Source of the DNA: GCA-020344555 sp964548955
GTDB lineage: Bacteria; Planctomycetota; Phycisphaerae; UBA1845
NCBI GenBank assembly: GCA_964548955.1
Contig: CAZJTP010000141.1
Coordinates: 1 to 11,880, forward strand
DNA length: 11,880 nt
Direction of reading: 5' to 3'
Shown here: in pieces, positions 1 to 7,607 of the stretch
Numbering within the stretch: position 1 is the first letter of the stretch
How the letters are laid out: each line of letters opens with the position of its first letter
The notes under the pieces: generated by a model
Database searches by the model: none
What the model saw: only the letters and a program-made list of their open reading frames with translations
What the model was told of the DNA's origin: nothing
Position numbers and translations under genes: made by a program

Positions 1-48
1 CAAACCACGGCCCGATAGTGGTCAAAATTGAGCATGGGCAAGTCAGGA

Positions 49-64
49 GGTCTGGGGACAGATC
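49..64. repeat. REP-like hairpin next to the mscK-like 3' end
   Basis: Positions 49-54 (GGTCTG) pair with 59-64 (CAGATC) around a GGGA loop, with one G.T wobble. The core TCTGGGGACAGA resembles the short palindromes associated with REP-linked tyrosine transposases in many Gram-negative genomes; that link is from general knowledge. It lies only 3 bp beyond the stop codon of the minus-strand channel gene, so it could also act as a 3' stem-loop for that transcript, although on the mRNA strand one pair becomes an A-C mismatch. Only one copy is visible because the window begins here. Confidence 0.3.
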
Positions 65-66
65 CA

Positions 67-3000
67 TCAATGTTTCTCAGCCGGCTCTTCCGTCGCCATA
101 AGTGCGGCGCTGTCGCCGGTGATCGGAAGCGCCTGGCGGATCGAGCGGACATGGATGTCGCGTTGCGGGAATGCAATCTCAACGCCCGCTTCACGAAAGG
201 CGCCGTCGATGGCCTTATTCAGCTCGTGTCGCGTCTTCAGCAGGTAATCGACGCTCGGCACAAAGACACGAAGCTCGAAGTTCAGTGAGCTGTCACCGAA
301 GTCCATGAAGAGGACCTTCGGTTTCGGTTCGGCGAGCACATGCTCATTCTCGCGGGCGACCTTATGAAGGAGTTCCTCGGCAAGTTCAATGTTCGATCCA
401 TAGGCGATGCCGACCGGGACTATCACGCGTAACGTCGTATCGGACAACGTCCAGTTGATCACTTGACCGGTTACAAATTCCTTGTTGGGGATGACCAGCT
501 CCTTGCGGTCCCAGTCCGTGATCGTGGTGGCCCGAATTCGAATGCGCGTAACATCACCGCTTATGCCGCCGACCGTAACGGTGTCACCGACACGTATCGG
601 CCGCTCAAACAGCAGGATCAAACCGGACACAAAGTTGGCGAAGATCTCCTGCAGTCCGAATCCTAGTCCCACGGTCATGGCTGCAACAAGCCACTGTACT
701 TTCGACCACCCGATGCCAATCGAACCGAAGGCTGCAATAACACCGACCACCATTATGGTATACCGGGCAATCGTAGTAATGGCGAACCTCCCGCCCCGGT
801 CAAGCGGTAACTTGTTGAGCAGGGCGATCTCGAGCAGACCGGGCATGTTTCTCGCCAAGATTATCGTGACGACGGTGACCAACACTGCGAGAATCACGTG
901 CGCTAAGGTTACGTACGCTATCTGCTGAGCCGCTGGCGCGACGGCGCCGGCCTCACCGGCCGCGGCGACGGTGGTAACCATATACGACCAGAGTCTGACG
1001 TCTTTCATGAAGCCTAGCGATGGGAGCAGGTCGACCCAAATGAACCAGATACCGATCACGAGACAAAGCACGATGAGCGAACGCAAGAGCTTTCGCGCCT
1101 GCTCACCAATGGTAACAAGGTCCAGGGTCGGCTCATCAACTGAAGGTGTGTCGGTACTAGGGGGCGTGCCCGGCGCCGGCGAATCCGCCGTCCGTTTTGC
1201 CTGTTTAGCCTTGGCCTGCTGGATCGCCAGGCGGCGTTGCGCTACGAACAGCCATCTTACCATCAGCGCATGTGCAAGCAGGAGCAGAAGGATCAGCCAA
1301 GCCGTGTGGGCCAGCCGCTGGGCAAACTCAACCGCGGTGTAGTGGTACCCAGCGAAAGACAATCCCGCGAGGGCAAGCGGCGCCAGCACAGCGGTCAGGT
1401 ACCACACATACCGGAGGTCATACAACCATCCGGTCCTATTCCGAGAGTACCGGTGAGCCAACACTCCCCTGCGCGGTCGAAGAACGCGGTGGCTGAAGAC
1501 TGCGAGCGCGACCATGCCGGCGATAAAGGCGAGCCTACCAGTCAACTCACGCCAGAAGACTTCTGTGTATTGCTCCGTAAAGGAGACAGCAGCAATAAGG
1601 GGAACACTGACAATTACAAGCCAGCGAATGCTCCGGCGCAGAAGTGCAAGGCTCGCAGAATCCCACCGGAAGTGCGTCTCAGCTAACCCTGGCGACCGGC
1701 ATATGCGGCGAACAAGCCCTAGCGTGAAGATCAGAAGCGCAGTCGCGCGGAGGGCAGCACCAACCGCCTCTGCCAGACCGTATGCGGCGGCTTCCGTGCT
1801 ATCCACAGACGTTGGAGTACGCCACGCAAGAAACAAAAGGAGAATCGGCCAGGGAAGTACGAGAATCAGCGTGTAAACGAGCGCCTGAAGCGTGAACAGG
1901 TAGGAATCAGTCGAGGCCCGCGCGACCTTTCGGCTGATGTCGCGCAGGGCCGATCGAATCTTGATTCGCGCCGCAAACATGGCTGCGACGACAAGCAGGA
2001 TTAGGGCGTAGATGACCGGATTGACCGCTACGTCTTGCAGCATCAAACGCCCAAGCAAGGGCCACGCGGGGCTAAGGGCCAGCCAATCTTCCGGAGCGCT
2101 AACTCGATAGAGGGGGCCCGTACTTGGAATCCACAGAACGTGGCGTTCAATAAACTGGCCGAATTCGTGGACCTTCGCCAGCAAGCTGCTAGTCGCCGTG
2201 CTGAGCTGAATCAGGTCATTCGTATAGGTCTCGTAATCCTTCTTCAAACCATCCAACAAATCTCGGCGCGACTTGAGTAACTCCTGTAAACGAGGCTCGA
2301 CGCGCGCAGGATTGTAAGGCACTTCGGATTCGGTTAGGGCATCGAGAACCTCCCGTACGCGGGCATCAATATCCGCCAGATCCACGCGGTCATCCTCGAT
2401 TTCCGCGTGTCTCAGGCGCGCCTGGGCGAGCTGTCGCCTGATCGACCGCAGGCCAAGCTCATGGCTGCGGAGGCTACCGAGCTCAGTCCTATGCTGGCGC
2501 AGCACTGGGCCAATGAAGTCTGACATTCCCTCCGTACCCGCGTTGTCCTGAACGAACTTGAAACCCTTGGCTACCTTTTCGCTGGCTTCCGCCACTGCCT
2601 TGGCACTGTGCTTCAGCTCGCTGAGCTTCTGGCTAAGCGCGGCGCGCTCCTCCGCGAGTTGCGCGTTACGCTCGGCTAGCTCTCGGACTGCGGAAGGGGC
2701 CCGGGCCAACTCCTCCTCAGCCTGCTGCTTCTGTCTCTCCACGTCGGCCTTGCGGCGTTCGGTCACCAACGCCTGCAAGGCAGTCGTCCTAGCTTGAGCT
2801 TCAGAGACCAGCAATCTCACTTCGTCGCGTCGTGCCGCCAAGACGTCACTTCGAGCGTTATAGAATCGAAGCTCTTCGTCGTACGCCGTGATCTCCCGCT
2901 CAACCGCGCGTTTCTGCGCCGTAAGCAACACCTTTTTGGCCTGGGCGGTCTGGGGATTTGCGCCAGGGGCCGGGGCGGCGCTGAGCTCTTGGGTGAGTCT

Positions 3001-3579
3001 CTCGATTCGCCGGTTGGCCTCCGCCAGAAGCTCAGGAATGGCCACCCGTCGGTCCGACCTTTGCTTAGCCTCATCCTCGAGCTTCTTGGCGTCATCTTGC
3101 CTAGCCTTGAGGCTGGCCTCCGATTCAGTCAGCAACTGTGAGAGTTGCTCCAGGGATGCCTCAGGCGGGACTTCCGCGGCGGGAGCCGTGGCCGGTTGGC
3201 TCGAAGCGGCGGCAAGGCGACTCTTGACCTCCTCGAGAACCGCAGGCGCCTCCTCGCGCCCTTTCCGATAGGAATCGATCTTGGCGGCCCAGTTGGCCGC
3301 GATGCTGATCTGTTCCGAGGCTTGGTTGTAGAAGCCCAGAAGCTCAGTCTTTGTCGCCTCAGGCAGTTCGGCCGTGGCTTTAATTTGTTGGATCCGGCTT
3401 TGAACTACATCGGCCGACAACTCGGAAACCGGCTCGCTGGGTTGTTCAGGTTGCACGGCTGGTTGAGCTGGTGTCTGGCCGGGAGGTTCCTGGGCACCCA
3501 ACGATGAACACCATGCGCAGAGGACCACACCGACCCGAATTGCGCTACGATGCGGATAGCGGCTTCTTCTGCGGCACAT
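67..3579 (-). CDS. MscK/KefA-type large mechanosensitive channel (MscS family)
   Basis: This 1170-residue protein should open an ion channel in the inner membrane when membrane tension rises, releasing solutes on hypo-osmotic shock. Residues 1-30 form a signal peptide with an Arg-rich start, a hydrophobic core and likely cleavage near SLGA/QE. Residues of about 50-500 are a long, Glu/Arg/Ala/Leu-rich coiled coil, as in the periplasmic MscS_porin region of MscK. Many hydrophobic segments follow from about 515 to 985. The MscS core begins around 950: the pore helix runs into GFGLQEIFANFVSG (973-986), then the beta domain with RPIRVGD and VIPNKEF, and a mixed alpha/beta C-terminus to about 1140. 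The length fits MscK (E. coli about 1120 residues) rather than MscS (286). The ATG has a GGAG eight bases upstream (plus-strand 3588-3591). It is divergent from nhaA. The family call is firm; the exact subtype (MscK versus MscM/YjeP) is not. Confidence 0.93.
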   Translation of the reverse strand: MCRRRSRYPHRSAIRVGVVLCAWCSSLGAQEPPGQTPAQPAVQPEQPSEPVSELSADVVQSRIQQIKATAELPEATKTELLGFYNQASEQISIAANWAAKIDSYRKGREEAPAVLEEVKSRLAAASSQPATAPAAEVPPEASLEQLSQLLTESEASLKARQDDAKKLEDEAKQRSDRRVAIPELLAEANRRIERLTQELSAAPAPGANPQTAQAKKVLLTAQKRAVEREITAYDEELRFYNARSDVLAARRDEVRLLVSEAQARTTALQALVTERRKADVERQKQQAEEELARAPSAVRELAERNAQLAEERAALSQKLSELKHSAKAVAEASEKVAKGFKFVQDNAGTEGMSDFIGPVLRQHRTELGSLRSHELGLRSIRRQLAQARLRHAEIEDDRVDLADIDARVREVLDALTESEVPYNPARVEPRLQELLKSRRDLLDGLKKDYETYTNDLIQLSTATSSLLAKVHEFGQFIERHVLWIPSTGPLYRVSAPEDWLALSPAWPLLGRLMLQDVAVNPVIYALILLVVAAMFAARIKIRSALRDISRKVARASTDSYLFTLQALVYTLILVLPWPILLLFLAWRTPTSVDSTEAAAYGLAEAVGAALRATALLIFTLGLVRRICRSPGLAETHFRWDSASLALLRRSIRWLVIVSVPLIAAVSFTEQYTEVFWRELTGRLAFIAGMVALAVFSHRVLRPRRGVLAHRYSRNRTGWLYDLRYVWYLTAVLAPLALAGLSFAGYHYTAVEFAQRLAHTAWLILLLLLAHALMVRWLFVAQRRLAIQQAKAKQAKRTADSPAPGTPPSTDTPSVDEPTLDLVTIGEQARKLLRSLIVLCLVIGIWFIWVDLLPSLGFMKDVRLWSYMVTTVAAAGEAGAVAPAAQQIAYVTLAHVILAVLVTVVTIILARNMPGLLEIALLNKLPLDRGGRFAITTIARYTIMVVGVIAAFGSIGIGWSKVQWLVAAMTVGLGFGLQEIFANFVSGLILLFERPIRVGDTVTVGGISGDVTRIRIRATTITDWDRKELVIPNKEFVTGQVINWTLSDTTLRVIVPVGIAYGSNIELAEELLHKVARENEHVLAEPKPKVLFMDFGDSSLNFELRVFVPSVDYLLKTRHELNKAIDGAFREAGVEIAFPQRDIHVRSIRQALPITGDSAALMATEEPAEKH

Positions 3580-3974
3580 TCGTGCGTCTCCGTATGAGCC
3601 AGATTCTGCAGGGAGTTGACTCGGCCTGGTACGCTCCAGGCCTGGCGGCCCCCACAGGCAGAATCATAGCGTCGGGTCGCGGAGCGGGCGAGACGTTAGG
3701 CTCTCACTGGCTGTCGGGAAGCGCACGGTCGGGATGGAGGTGCGACAAAGCAGGCACGAAAGGCTTTTCTCCCGAACCACGCGGCAGTACGCTGCGAGCA
3801 CGGCGGATGTGCGGGTGGAAACGACATGTACCTGGATCCCATCATACCGACACTTTGTGCGTTGGCGTTCAAACGTTCCACGGGCAAGGCTGAGCGAACA
3901 CTGAGGAACACCGACCATGGTTAGATCCGTCGCTCTTCTGGTGATGTCAACTTGCCACAACGGGGGCTCGTACC
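3580..3974. other. Divergent intergenic region between mscK-like gene and nhaA
   Basis: This stretch of 395 bp separates two divergent start codons and should hold the promoters of both genes. I see no convincing coding sequence: the open frames crossing it have no recognisable domains and one runs into the channel gene. The clearest structure is the perfect inverted repeat at 3623-3642. A consensus-like TTGACA occurs on the minus strand at 3945-3950, but no good -10 box follows at normal spacing. No T-rich terminator or RNA gene is recognisable. Confidence 0.6.
3623..3642. repeat. Perfect 7-bp inverted repeat upstream of the mscK-like gene
   Basis: GGCCTGG (3623-3629) and CCAGGCC (3636-3642) are exact reverse complements around a 6-base spacer, tacgct. 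It sits 44 bp upstream of the channel start codon, so it may form a stem in the 5' untranslated RNA or be a binding site for a dimeric regulator. With seven GC-rich pairs in GC-rich DNA it could also be chance. It is not followed by a T run, so it does not look like an intrinsic terminator. Confidence 0.3.
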
Positions 3975-5354
3975 GTGGAGCCAAGTGAACACGGTCAAGG
4001 TGTTACGACTCGCGGGCGCCCTTCGGCAGCCGATTTCATTCTTCGCCCCTTTCGTGAATTCGCGCGGATTCAGGCCGCTGGCGGAATCGTGCTGATCGGG
4101 GCAACCATGACTGCCCTGGTCTGGTCAAACTCGCCGTGGTCCGAAAGCTACGTCGGGCTCTGGCGAACCGTCATCTCGATAGGCATAGGTAATCATACTC
4201 TTGCCTTACCCATGGTGGCGTGGATCAACGATCTTGCCATGGCATTGTTCTTCCTACTTGTGGGAGTGGAGATCAAACGCGAGATCCTGGTCGGCGAGCT
4301 GGCATCGATGCGGAAGGCTGCTCTCCCGATCATCGCGGCAGCCGGCGGCATGGCCGTGCCCGGGTTGATCTATGTTCTCGTAAACTCCCGCCATGATACG
4401 CTGCATGGGTGGGGCGTACCGGTTGCAACGGACATCGCCTTCGCACTTGGAGTGTTGATGCTTCTGGGGCCGCGTGTCCCCGTCTCTCTGAAAGTGTTTC
4501 TGGCCTCGCTGGCGATCGCGGATGACATCGGAGCACTGGTTGTCATCGCATCGTTTTACACTGAGCATTTGAGGTTGGGCTACCTGCTCAGCGCTGCCGG
4601 GATCATTGGCTTTCTGGCTATTCTGAATCGGCTGGGCTTTCGCCATCCCGCGGTGTTCATGTTGTTCGGCCTGCCGCTTTGGTTCATGGTACATGAGTCG
4701 GGCGTACATGCGACCATCGCGGGCGTAGCCCTGGCGACGACGATACCAGCCCGCGCGACCATAGACGCACACCAGTTTCTGTCCGAAGAACGCCGGTCGT
4801 TGGCCGCCGTTGAGCAAAAGGTGAGCGAAAGCGATCTGATTATGACGAACGCAAGGCTACTCGGAGCCGTTCATGCGACGGACTCGGCCTGCAGCCAGGT
4901 CGAAACACCACTCCAACGTGTTGAGCACGCCCTACAACCGTGGGTCGCATTTCTGATCATCCCGGTGTTTGCGTTGGCCAACGCCGGGTTGACGCTCAGC
5001 GCCTCGGCTGGGTCGTCTCTCGTCAGCTCGGTCAGCCTCGGGATCGTGCTCGGTCTGGTCCTAGGAAAGCCTATCGGGATTACGCTGTCCTCGTGGCTTG
5101 CGGTTCGCCTTGGCCTGGCCAGCTTGCCAAGTGGGGTTACGTGGTGGCACTTGCTGGGTGCGGGGTGTCTCGGGGGTATTGGTTTCACCATGTCCCTCTT
5201 CATCGCTCATCTGGCATTCGAGAACCCGGTGTACATCCATCAAGCAAAGATGGGAGTCCTCGCCGCGTCTGTGATCGCCGGCCTAACGGGCTGGATCGTG
5301 CTTGCACGGCGAACACCGCCCGGCTCAGCGAGTCCAAATGAGAGCCCGTCGTGA
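3975..5354 (+). CDS. nhaA: Na+/H+ antiporter NhaA
   Basis: NhaA exports Na+ or Li+ in exchange for two protons across the inner membrane and supports growth in salt and at alkaline pH. The 459 residues align well with E. coli NhaA (388) from about residue 24. ATDIAFALG gives Asp153 (E. coli Asp133), IADDIGA gives Asp183/Asp184 (the Asp163/Asp164 ion-binding pair), and LGKPIG gives Lys365 (Lys300). GIGFTMSLFIA near 401-411 marks the last helices. The extra length is an N-terminal tail of about 20 residues and a loop of roughly 45-50 residues at about 260-310, before TPLQRVEHALQPWVAF; such a loop is usual in many non-enteric NhaA proteins. The start is GTG at 3975 with a weak GGGGG about nine bases upstream; the next in-frame ATG lies inside the first helix, so this start is preferred. 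No NhaR-type regulator is adjacent. Confidence 0.96.
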   Translation: MEPSEHGQGVTTRGRPSAADFILRPFREFARIQAAGGIVLIGATMTALVWSNSPWSESYVGLWRTVISIGIGNHTLALPMVAWINDLAMALFFLLVGVEIKREILVGELASMRKAALPIIAAAGGMAVPGLIYVLVNSRHDTLHGWGVPVATDIAFALGVLMLLGPRVPVSLKVFLASLAIADDIGALVVIASFYTEHLRLGYLLSAAGIIGFLAILNRLGFRHPAVFMLFGLPLWFMVHESGVHATIAGVALATTIPARATIDAHQFLSEERRSLAAVEQKVSESDLIMTNARLLGAVHATDSACSQVETPLQRVEHALQPWVAFLIIPVFALANAGLTLSASAGSSLVSSVSLGIVLGLVLGKPIGITLSSWLAVRLGLASLPSGVTWWHLLGAGCLGGIGFTMSLFIAHLAFENPVYIHQAKMGVLAASVIAGLTGWIVLARRTPPGSASPNESPS

Positions 5355-5539
5355 TGACCTTGATCTTGAGAAAGGAGCGTGCATCACCTTGATCCTCTTA
5401 ACGGTCAGAGGACAATCTACGCCAGTCCGTCGCGAAACGGACCGCCTCAGGGGCTCAGGAAACAGATTCACTAGGGCCCGATCCGGCGCCTCGTGACGTG
5501 ACGTTGCCCGGCCGGACGCCCGGCGATGAGGAGGACACG
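5355..5539 (+). other. Gap between nhaA and the MBL gene with two small hairpins
   Basis: Two adjacent stem-loops occur here. TCCTCT (5393-5398) pairs with AGAGGA (5407-5412) around an 8-base loop, and GTCCGT (5425-5430) pairs with ACGGAC (5437-5442) around CGCGAA. Neither is followed by a T run, so termination would have to be weak or factor-assisted. They could end nhaA transcription or simply be chance in GC-rich DNA. The octamer CCTTGATC appears to be repeated close after the nhaA stop. No coding sequence is supported apart from a possible 14-codon upstream extension of the next gene, which I reject because of its ribosome binding site. Confidence 0.25.
5529..5534 (+). promoter_or_regulatory. 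Shine-Dalgarno site fixing the MBL hydrolase start
   Basis: AGGAGG lies five bases upstream of the ATG at 5540. It is a perfect anti-16S match and decides that start over the in-frame ATG at 5498, which has no comparable site and would add 14 residues not resembling the family N-terminus. Confidence 0.8.
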
Positions 5540-6940
5540 ATGAAACTCCACTTTCTCGGAGCCGCCCAACAGGTGACGGGATCAAGTTACATGTTGGAGG
5601 CGGAAGGCCTTCGGATGTTGGTCGACTGCGGAATGTACCAGGAGCGCGAGTTCCTCTCCCGCAATTGGGACGACTTCCCGGTGGCGCCGAATTCCATCGA
5701 CTACGTGCTGCTGACGCACGCCCACCTGGATCATTCGGGGCTCCTCCCCAAGTTGGTTCGAGATGGCTTCGCGGGTCGGATACTCACGACTTCTGCCTCG
5801 CGTGATCTGACCGAGATCGTTTTGTACGACGCGGCCCATATTCAGGAAGAGGACGCGGCGTTCAAGCGCAGGCGTCACGAACGTGAACGGCGAAAAAGCC
5901 CGCACCCGGTCGTACCGCTGTACACAACGCAAGATGTCCGCTCGGCCATGACTCTGTTCCAACGAACGGAATATGGTCAGCCTACGAGCCTCAACGGCCA
6001 AGTCACCGTGACCTACCACGATGCCGGACACATCCTCGGATCTGCAATGGTGGAGGTCGCCGTGACCAAGAACGGTGAGAGGCGTACTGTCGTCTTCTCG
6101 GGCGATATCGGGCAGTGGCAGCGACCGATCGTGCGTGATCCTTCCGTGTTTAAACAAGCGGATTACGTGGTCATGGAATCGACGTACGGCGACCGTGAGC
6201 ACGAGGACTGGGGAGCCGTACAGGATCAACTGGCCGAGGCCATCAACGCGACGGTTGCGGAGGGCGGGAACGTGCTGATTCCAACGTTCGCAATCGAGCG
6301 AGCACAGGAGCTGATGTACCACTTCGCAGAACTCGTGCGCGAGGATCGCATCCCCCACTTGCTGGCCTTCCTTGACAGTCCGATGGCACTGAGCGTAACG
6401 GAGGTTTTTGAGCGCTATCACGGATACATGGACGAGGAAGCGCTCCGTCTGTCTGAGTCGCACGGCCAGCTGTTCAGGTTCCCAGGTCTGCAGATGGTAC
6501 GTAGCCCGAATGAGTCCAAGGCAATCAACCGAATTCGCGGCTCCTGTATCATCATGGCCGGCTCGGGGATGTGCACGGCGGGACGAATCAAGCATCACCT
6601 GGTGAATAATCTGGCCCGTCGAGAAAGCAGCATTGTTTTTGCGGGCTACCAGGCACCGGGAACGCTTGGGCGCAGAATCGTGAACGGGGAGCGCGTCGTC
6701 CGCGTGCTTGGGGCGGAATACCCGGTCCAGGCGAAAGTTCGGCAGATCCACGGCCTTTCCGCTCATGCAGACCAGCGTGGCTTGCTCAGATGGATCAGGC
6801 ATCTTCGTGCGGCACCGCGTCGAGTGTTTGTCACGCACGGCGAAGAGGAATCGGCGAACGAACTCGCCGCCCGAATACGTTCGAAAAAGGGTTGGAGTGT
6901 CGATGTGCCGCGCTATCGTGCGGCCCACGATCTGGACTAG
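5540..6940 (+). CDS. Metallo-beta-lactamase / beta-CASP RNA hydrolase
   Basis: This 466-residue protein belongs to the MBL-fold beta-CASP family (COG1236, CPSF73/YSH1-like), zinc-dependent endo- or exoribonucleases. The start MKLHFLGAAQQVTGSS is typical of the bacterial group. The zinc ligands are all present: HAHLDH at 60-65, His164 in DAGHILGSA, Asp189 in SGDIG and the late His433 in VTHGEEES. The beta-CASP insert follows, with ESTYGDR (213-219), the LIPTFAIERAQEL segment (246-258), the MAGSGMCTAGRI segment (339-350), and GLSAHADQRGL around 405-415. All catalytic positions I can check are intact, so it should be active. It probably acts in the cytoplasm on RNA; the specific substrate cannot be read from sequence. 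It is 185 bp downstream of nhaA and 217 bp upstream of the rim operon, so it may be transcribed alone. A 467-codon antisense frame over it is a shadow. Confidence 0.93.
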   Translation: MKLHFLGAAQQVTGSSYMLEAEGLRMLVDCGMYQEREFLSRNWDDFPVAPNSIDYVLLTHAHLDHSGLLPKLVRDGFAGRILTTSASRDLTEIVLYDAAHIQEEDAAFKRRRHERERRKSPHPVVPLYTTQDVRSAMTLFQRTEYGQPTSLNGQVTVTYHDAGHILGSAMVEVAVTKNGERRTVVFSGDIGQWQRPIVRDPSVFKQADYVVMESTYGDREHEDWGAVQDQLAEAINATVAEGGNVLIPTFAIERAQELMYHFAELVREDRIPHLLAFLDSPMALSVTEVFERYHGYMDEEALRLSESHGQLFRFPGLQMVRSPNESKAINRIRGSCIIMAGSGMCTAGRIKHHLVNNLARRESSIVFAGYQAPGTLGRRIVNGERVVRVLGAEYPVQAKVRQIHGLSAHADQRGLLRWIRHLRAAPRRVFVTHGEEESANELAARIRSKKGWSVDVPRYRAAHDLD

Positions 6941-7021
6941 ATGTGAGGCAGTTTGCCGGAATAATGTGTTCTCATGTGCCAACATGACATATTGTCTCTC
7001 GTCAGCATGGCGACAACGCCT

Positions 7022-7035
7022 TGCCCAAGTGGGCA
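7022..7035. promoter_or_regulatory. 14-bp palindrome upstream of the rim operon
   Basis: TGCCCAAGTGGGCA consists of TGCCCA and its exact reverse complement TGGGCA around a 2-base AG centre. It lies about 120 bp upstream of the rimB-like start codon, in the gap after the MBL gene, where a promoter for the three-gene operon is expected. This is the shape of an operator for a small dimeric regulator, but I cannot name one. It could equally form a 5-bp RNA stem with a 4-base loop, and no T run follows it. Confidence 0.25.
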
Positions 7036-7157
7036 GATTGCGATGGGGACCCGGCTCGCTTATCCCGTCAACGCGAGTCTACGCGTGCCGAGCAGTCGGG
7101 GCGCGTTCAGGAGTAGGTTCTCTGTAGGGATTCTCGGAAACCCCGGAGTCATCTGGT

Positions 7158-7607
7158 TTGAAGGCAAAACCTATTATCGGTCGGCGTGAGTATGTTGCGT
7201 TTCCCGAGTGGGGCATCAGAGGTGTTGAGGCAAAAATCGACACGGGGGCGCGTACGAGCGCAATCCATGTGGACAATATCAAGCGGCTCGCGGGAGACCG
7301 CGTTCGATTTGATGTGGTGCTGAGTCGCCGCAAGCCTGATAAGTGCGTGCGCGTAGAGGCTAACCTGGTCCGTTTCACGCGCGTGCGATCCAGCACGGGG
7401 CATCAGCAAGAGCGATTTATCGTAGCGGCAAGAATGCGGATCGGCGACATCCGACGGCGGATTGAGCTGAGCCTCGTGTCCCGAAAACACATGCTTTGTA
7501 GAATGCTTCTGGGAAGAACGGCCCTGAGTGATTTTCTGATTGATGTAAACGTGAAACACCTACATGGTGTTCCCAAGCGTCACGGGCCGAAAGGACGTAC
7601 GAAATGA
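7158..7607 (+). CDS. rimB: RimB-like retropepsin-fold protease (COG4067, 'ATP-dependent zinc protease' family)
   Basis: This 149-residue protein fits the COG4067/PF05618 family, which has a retropepsin-like fold despite the old 'zinc protease' label. In Pseudomonas, RimB is linked with RimK and acts on glutamylated ribosomal protein S6. The signature is clear: IGRREYVAFPEWGI (7-20), the catalytic-type DTGARTSAIH motif with Asp28, and the C-terminal MLLGRTAL (116-123) conserved in the family. It is near normal length and looks complete. The start is TTG at 7158 with GGAG nine bases upstream (7145-7148); no ATG or GTG fits the conserved N-terminus. The stop overlaps the ATG of rimK by four bases (ATGA), a sign of translational coupling. 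The first 22 codons recur at 9982-10050. The family call is confident; the peptide substrate is inferred from the neighbour. Confidence 0.88.
   Translation: MKAKPIIGRREYVAFPEWGIRGVEAKIDTGARTSAIHVDNIKRLAGDRVRFDVVLSRRKPDKCVRVEANLVRFTRVRSSTGHQQERFIVAARMRIGDIRRRIELSLVSRKHMLCRMLLGRTALSDFLIDVNVKHLHGVPKRHGPKGRTK

Noticed and set aside
3471..3893. A 140-codon plus-strand frame spanning the channel start and the divergent intergenic region.
   Set aside because: It overlaps the signal-peptide coding region of a well-supported gene and its translation shows no domain, fold pattern or conserved motif that I recognise.
3945..3950. TTGACA on the minus strand as a -35 box for the channel gene.
   Set aside because: No TATAAT-like sequence follows at 16-18 bp, and it would imply a leader of over 300 bases.
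5393..5442. Two stem-loops after nhaA as an intrinsic terminator.
   Set aside because: Stems are only 6 bp and no T run follows either of them.
5498..5539. An upstream ATG giving a 14-residue longer MBL protein.
   Set aside because: The perfect AGGAGG at 5529-5534 directs the ATG at 5540, and the extension does not look like the family N-terminus.
5582..6985. A 467-codon open frame on the minus strand across the MBL gene.
   Set aside because: It lies opposite a gene with all its catalytic motifs, has no recognisable domain and no good ribosome binding site; it is a coding shadow in GC-rich DNA.
7113..7121. GTAGGTTCT here and again at 10047-10055, just at the end of the rimB remnant, as a recombination junction.
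   Set aside because: A 9-base match can occur by chance, and the sequence on either side does not align, so I cannot support a crossover there.
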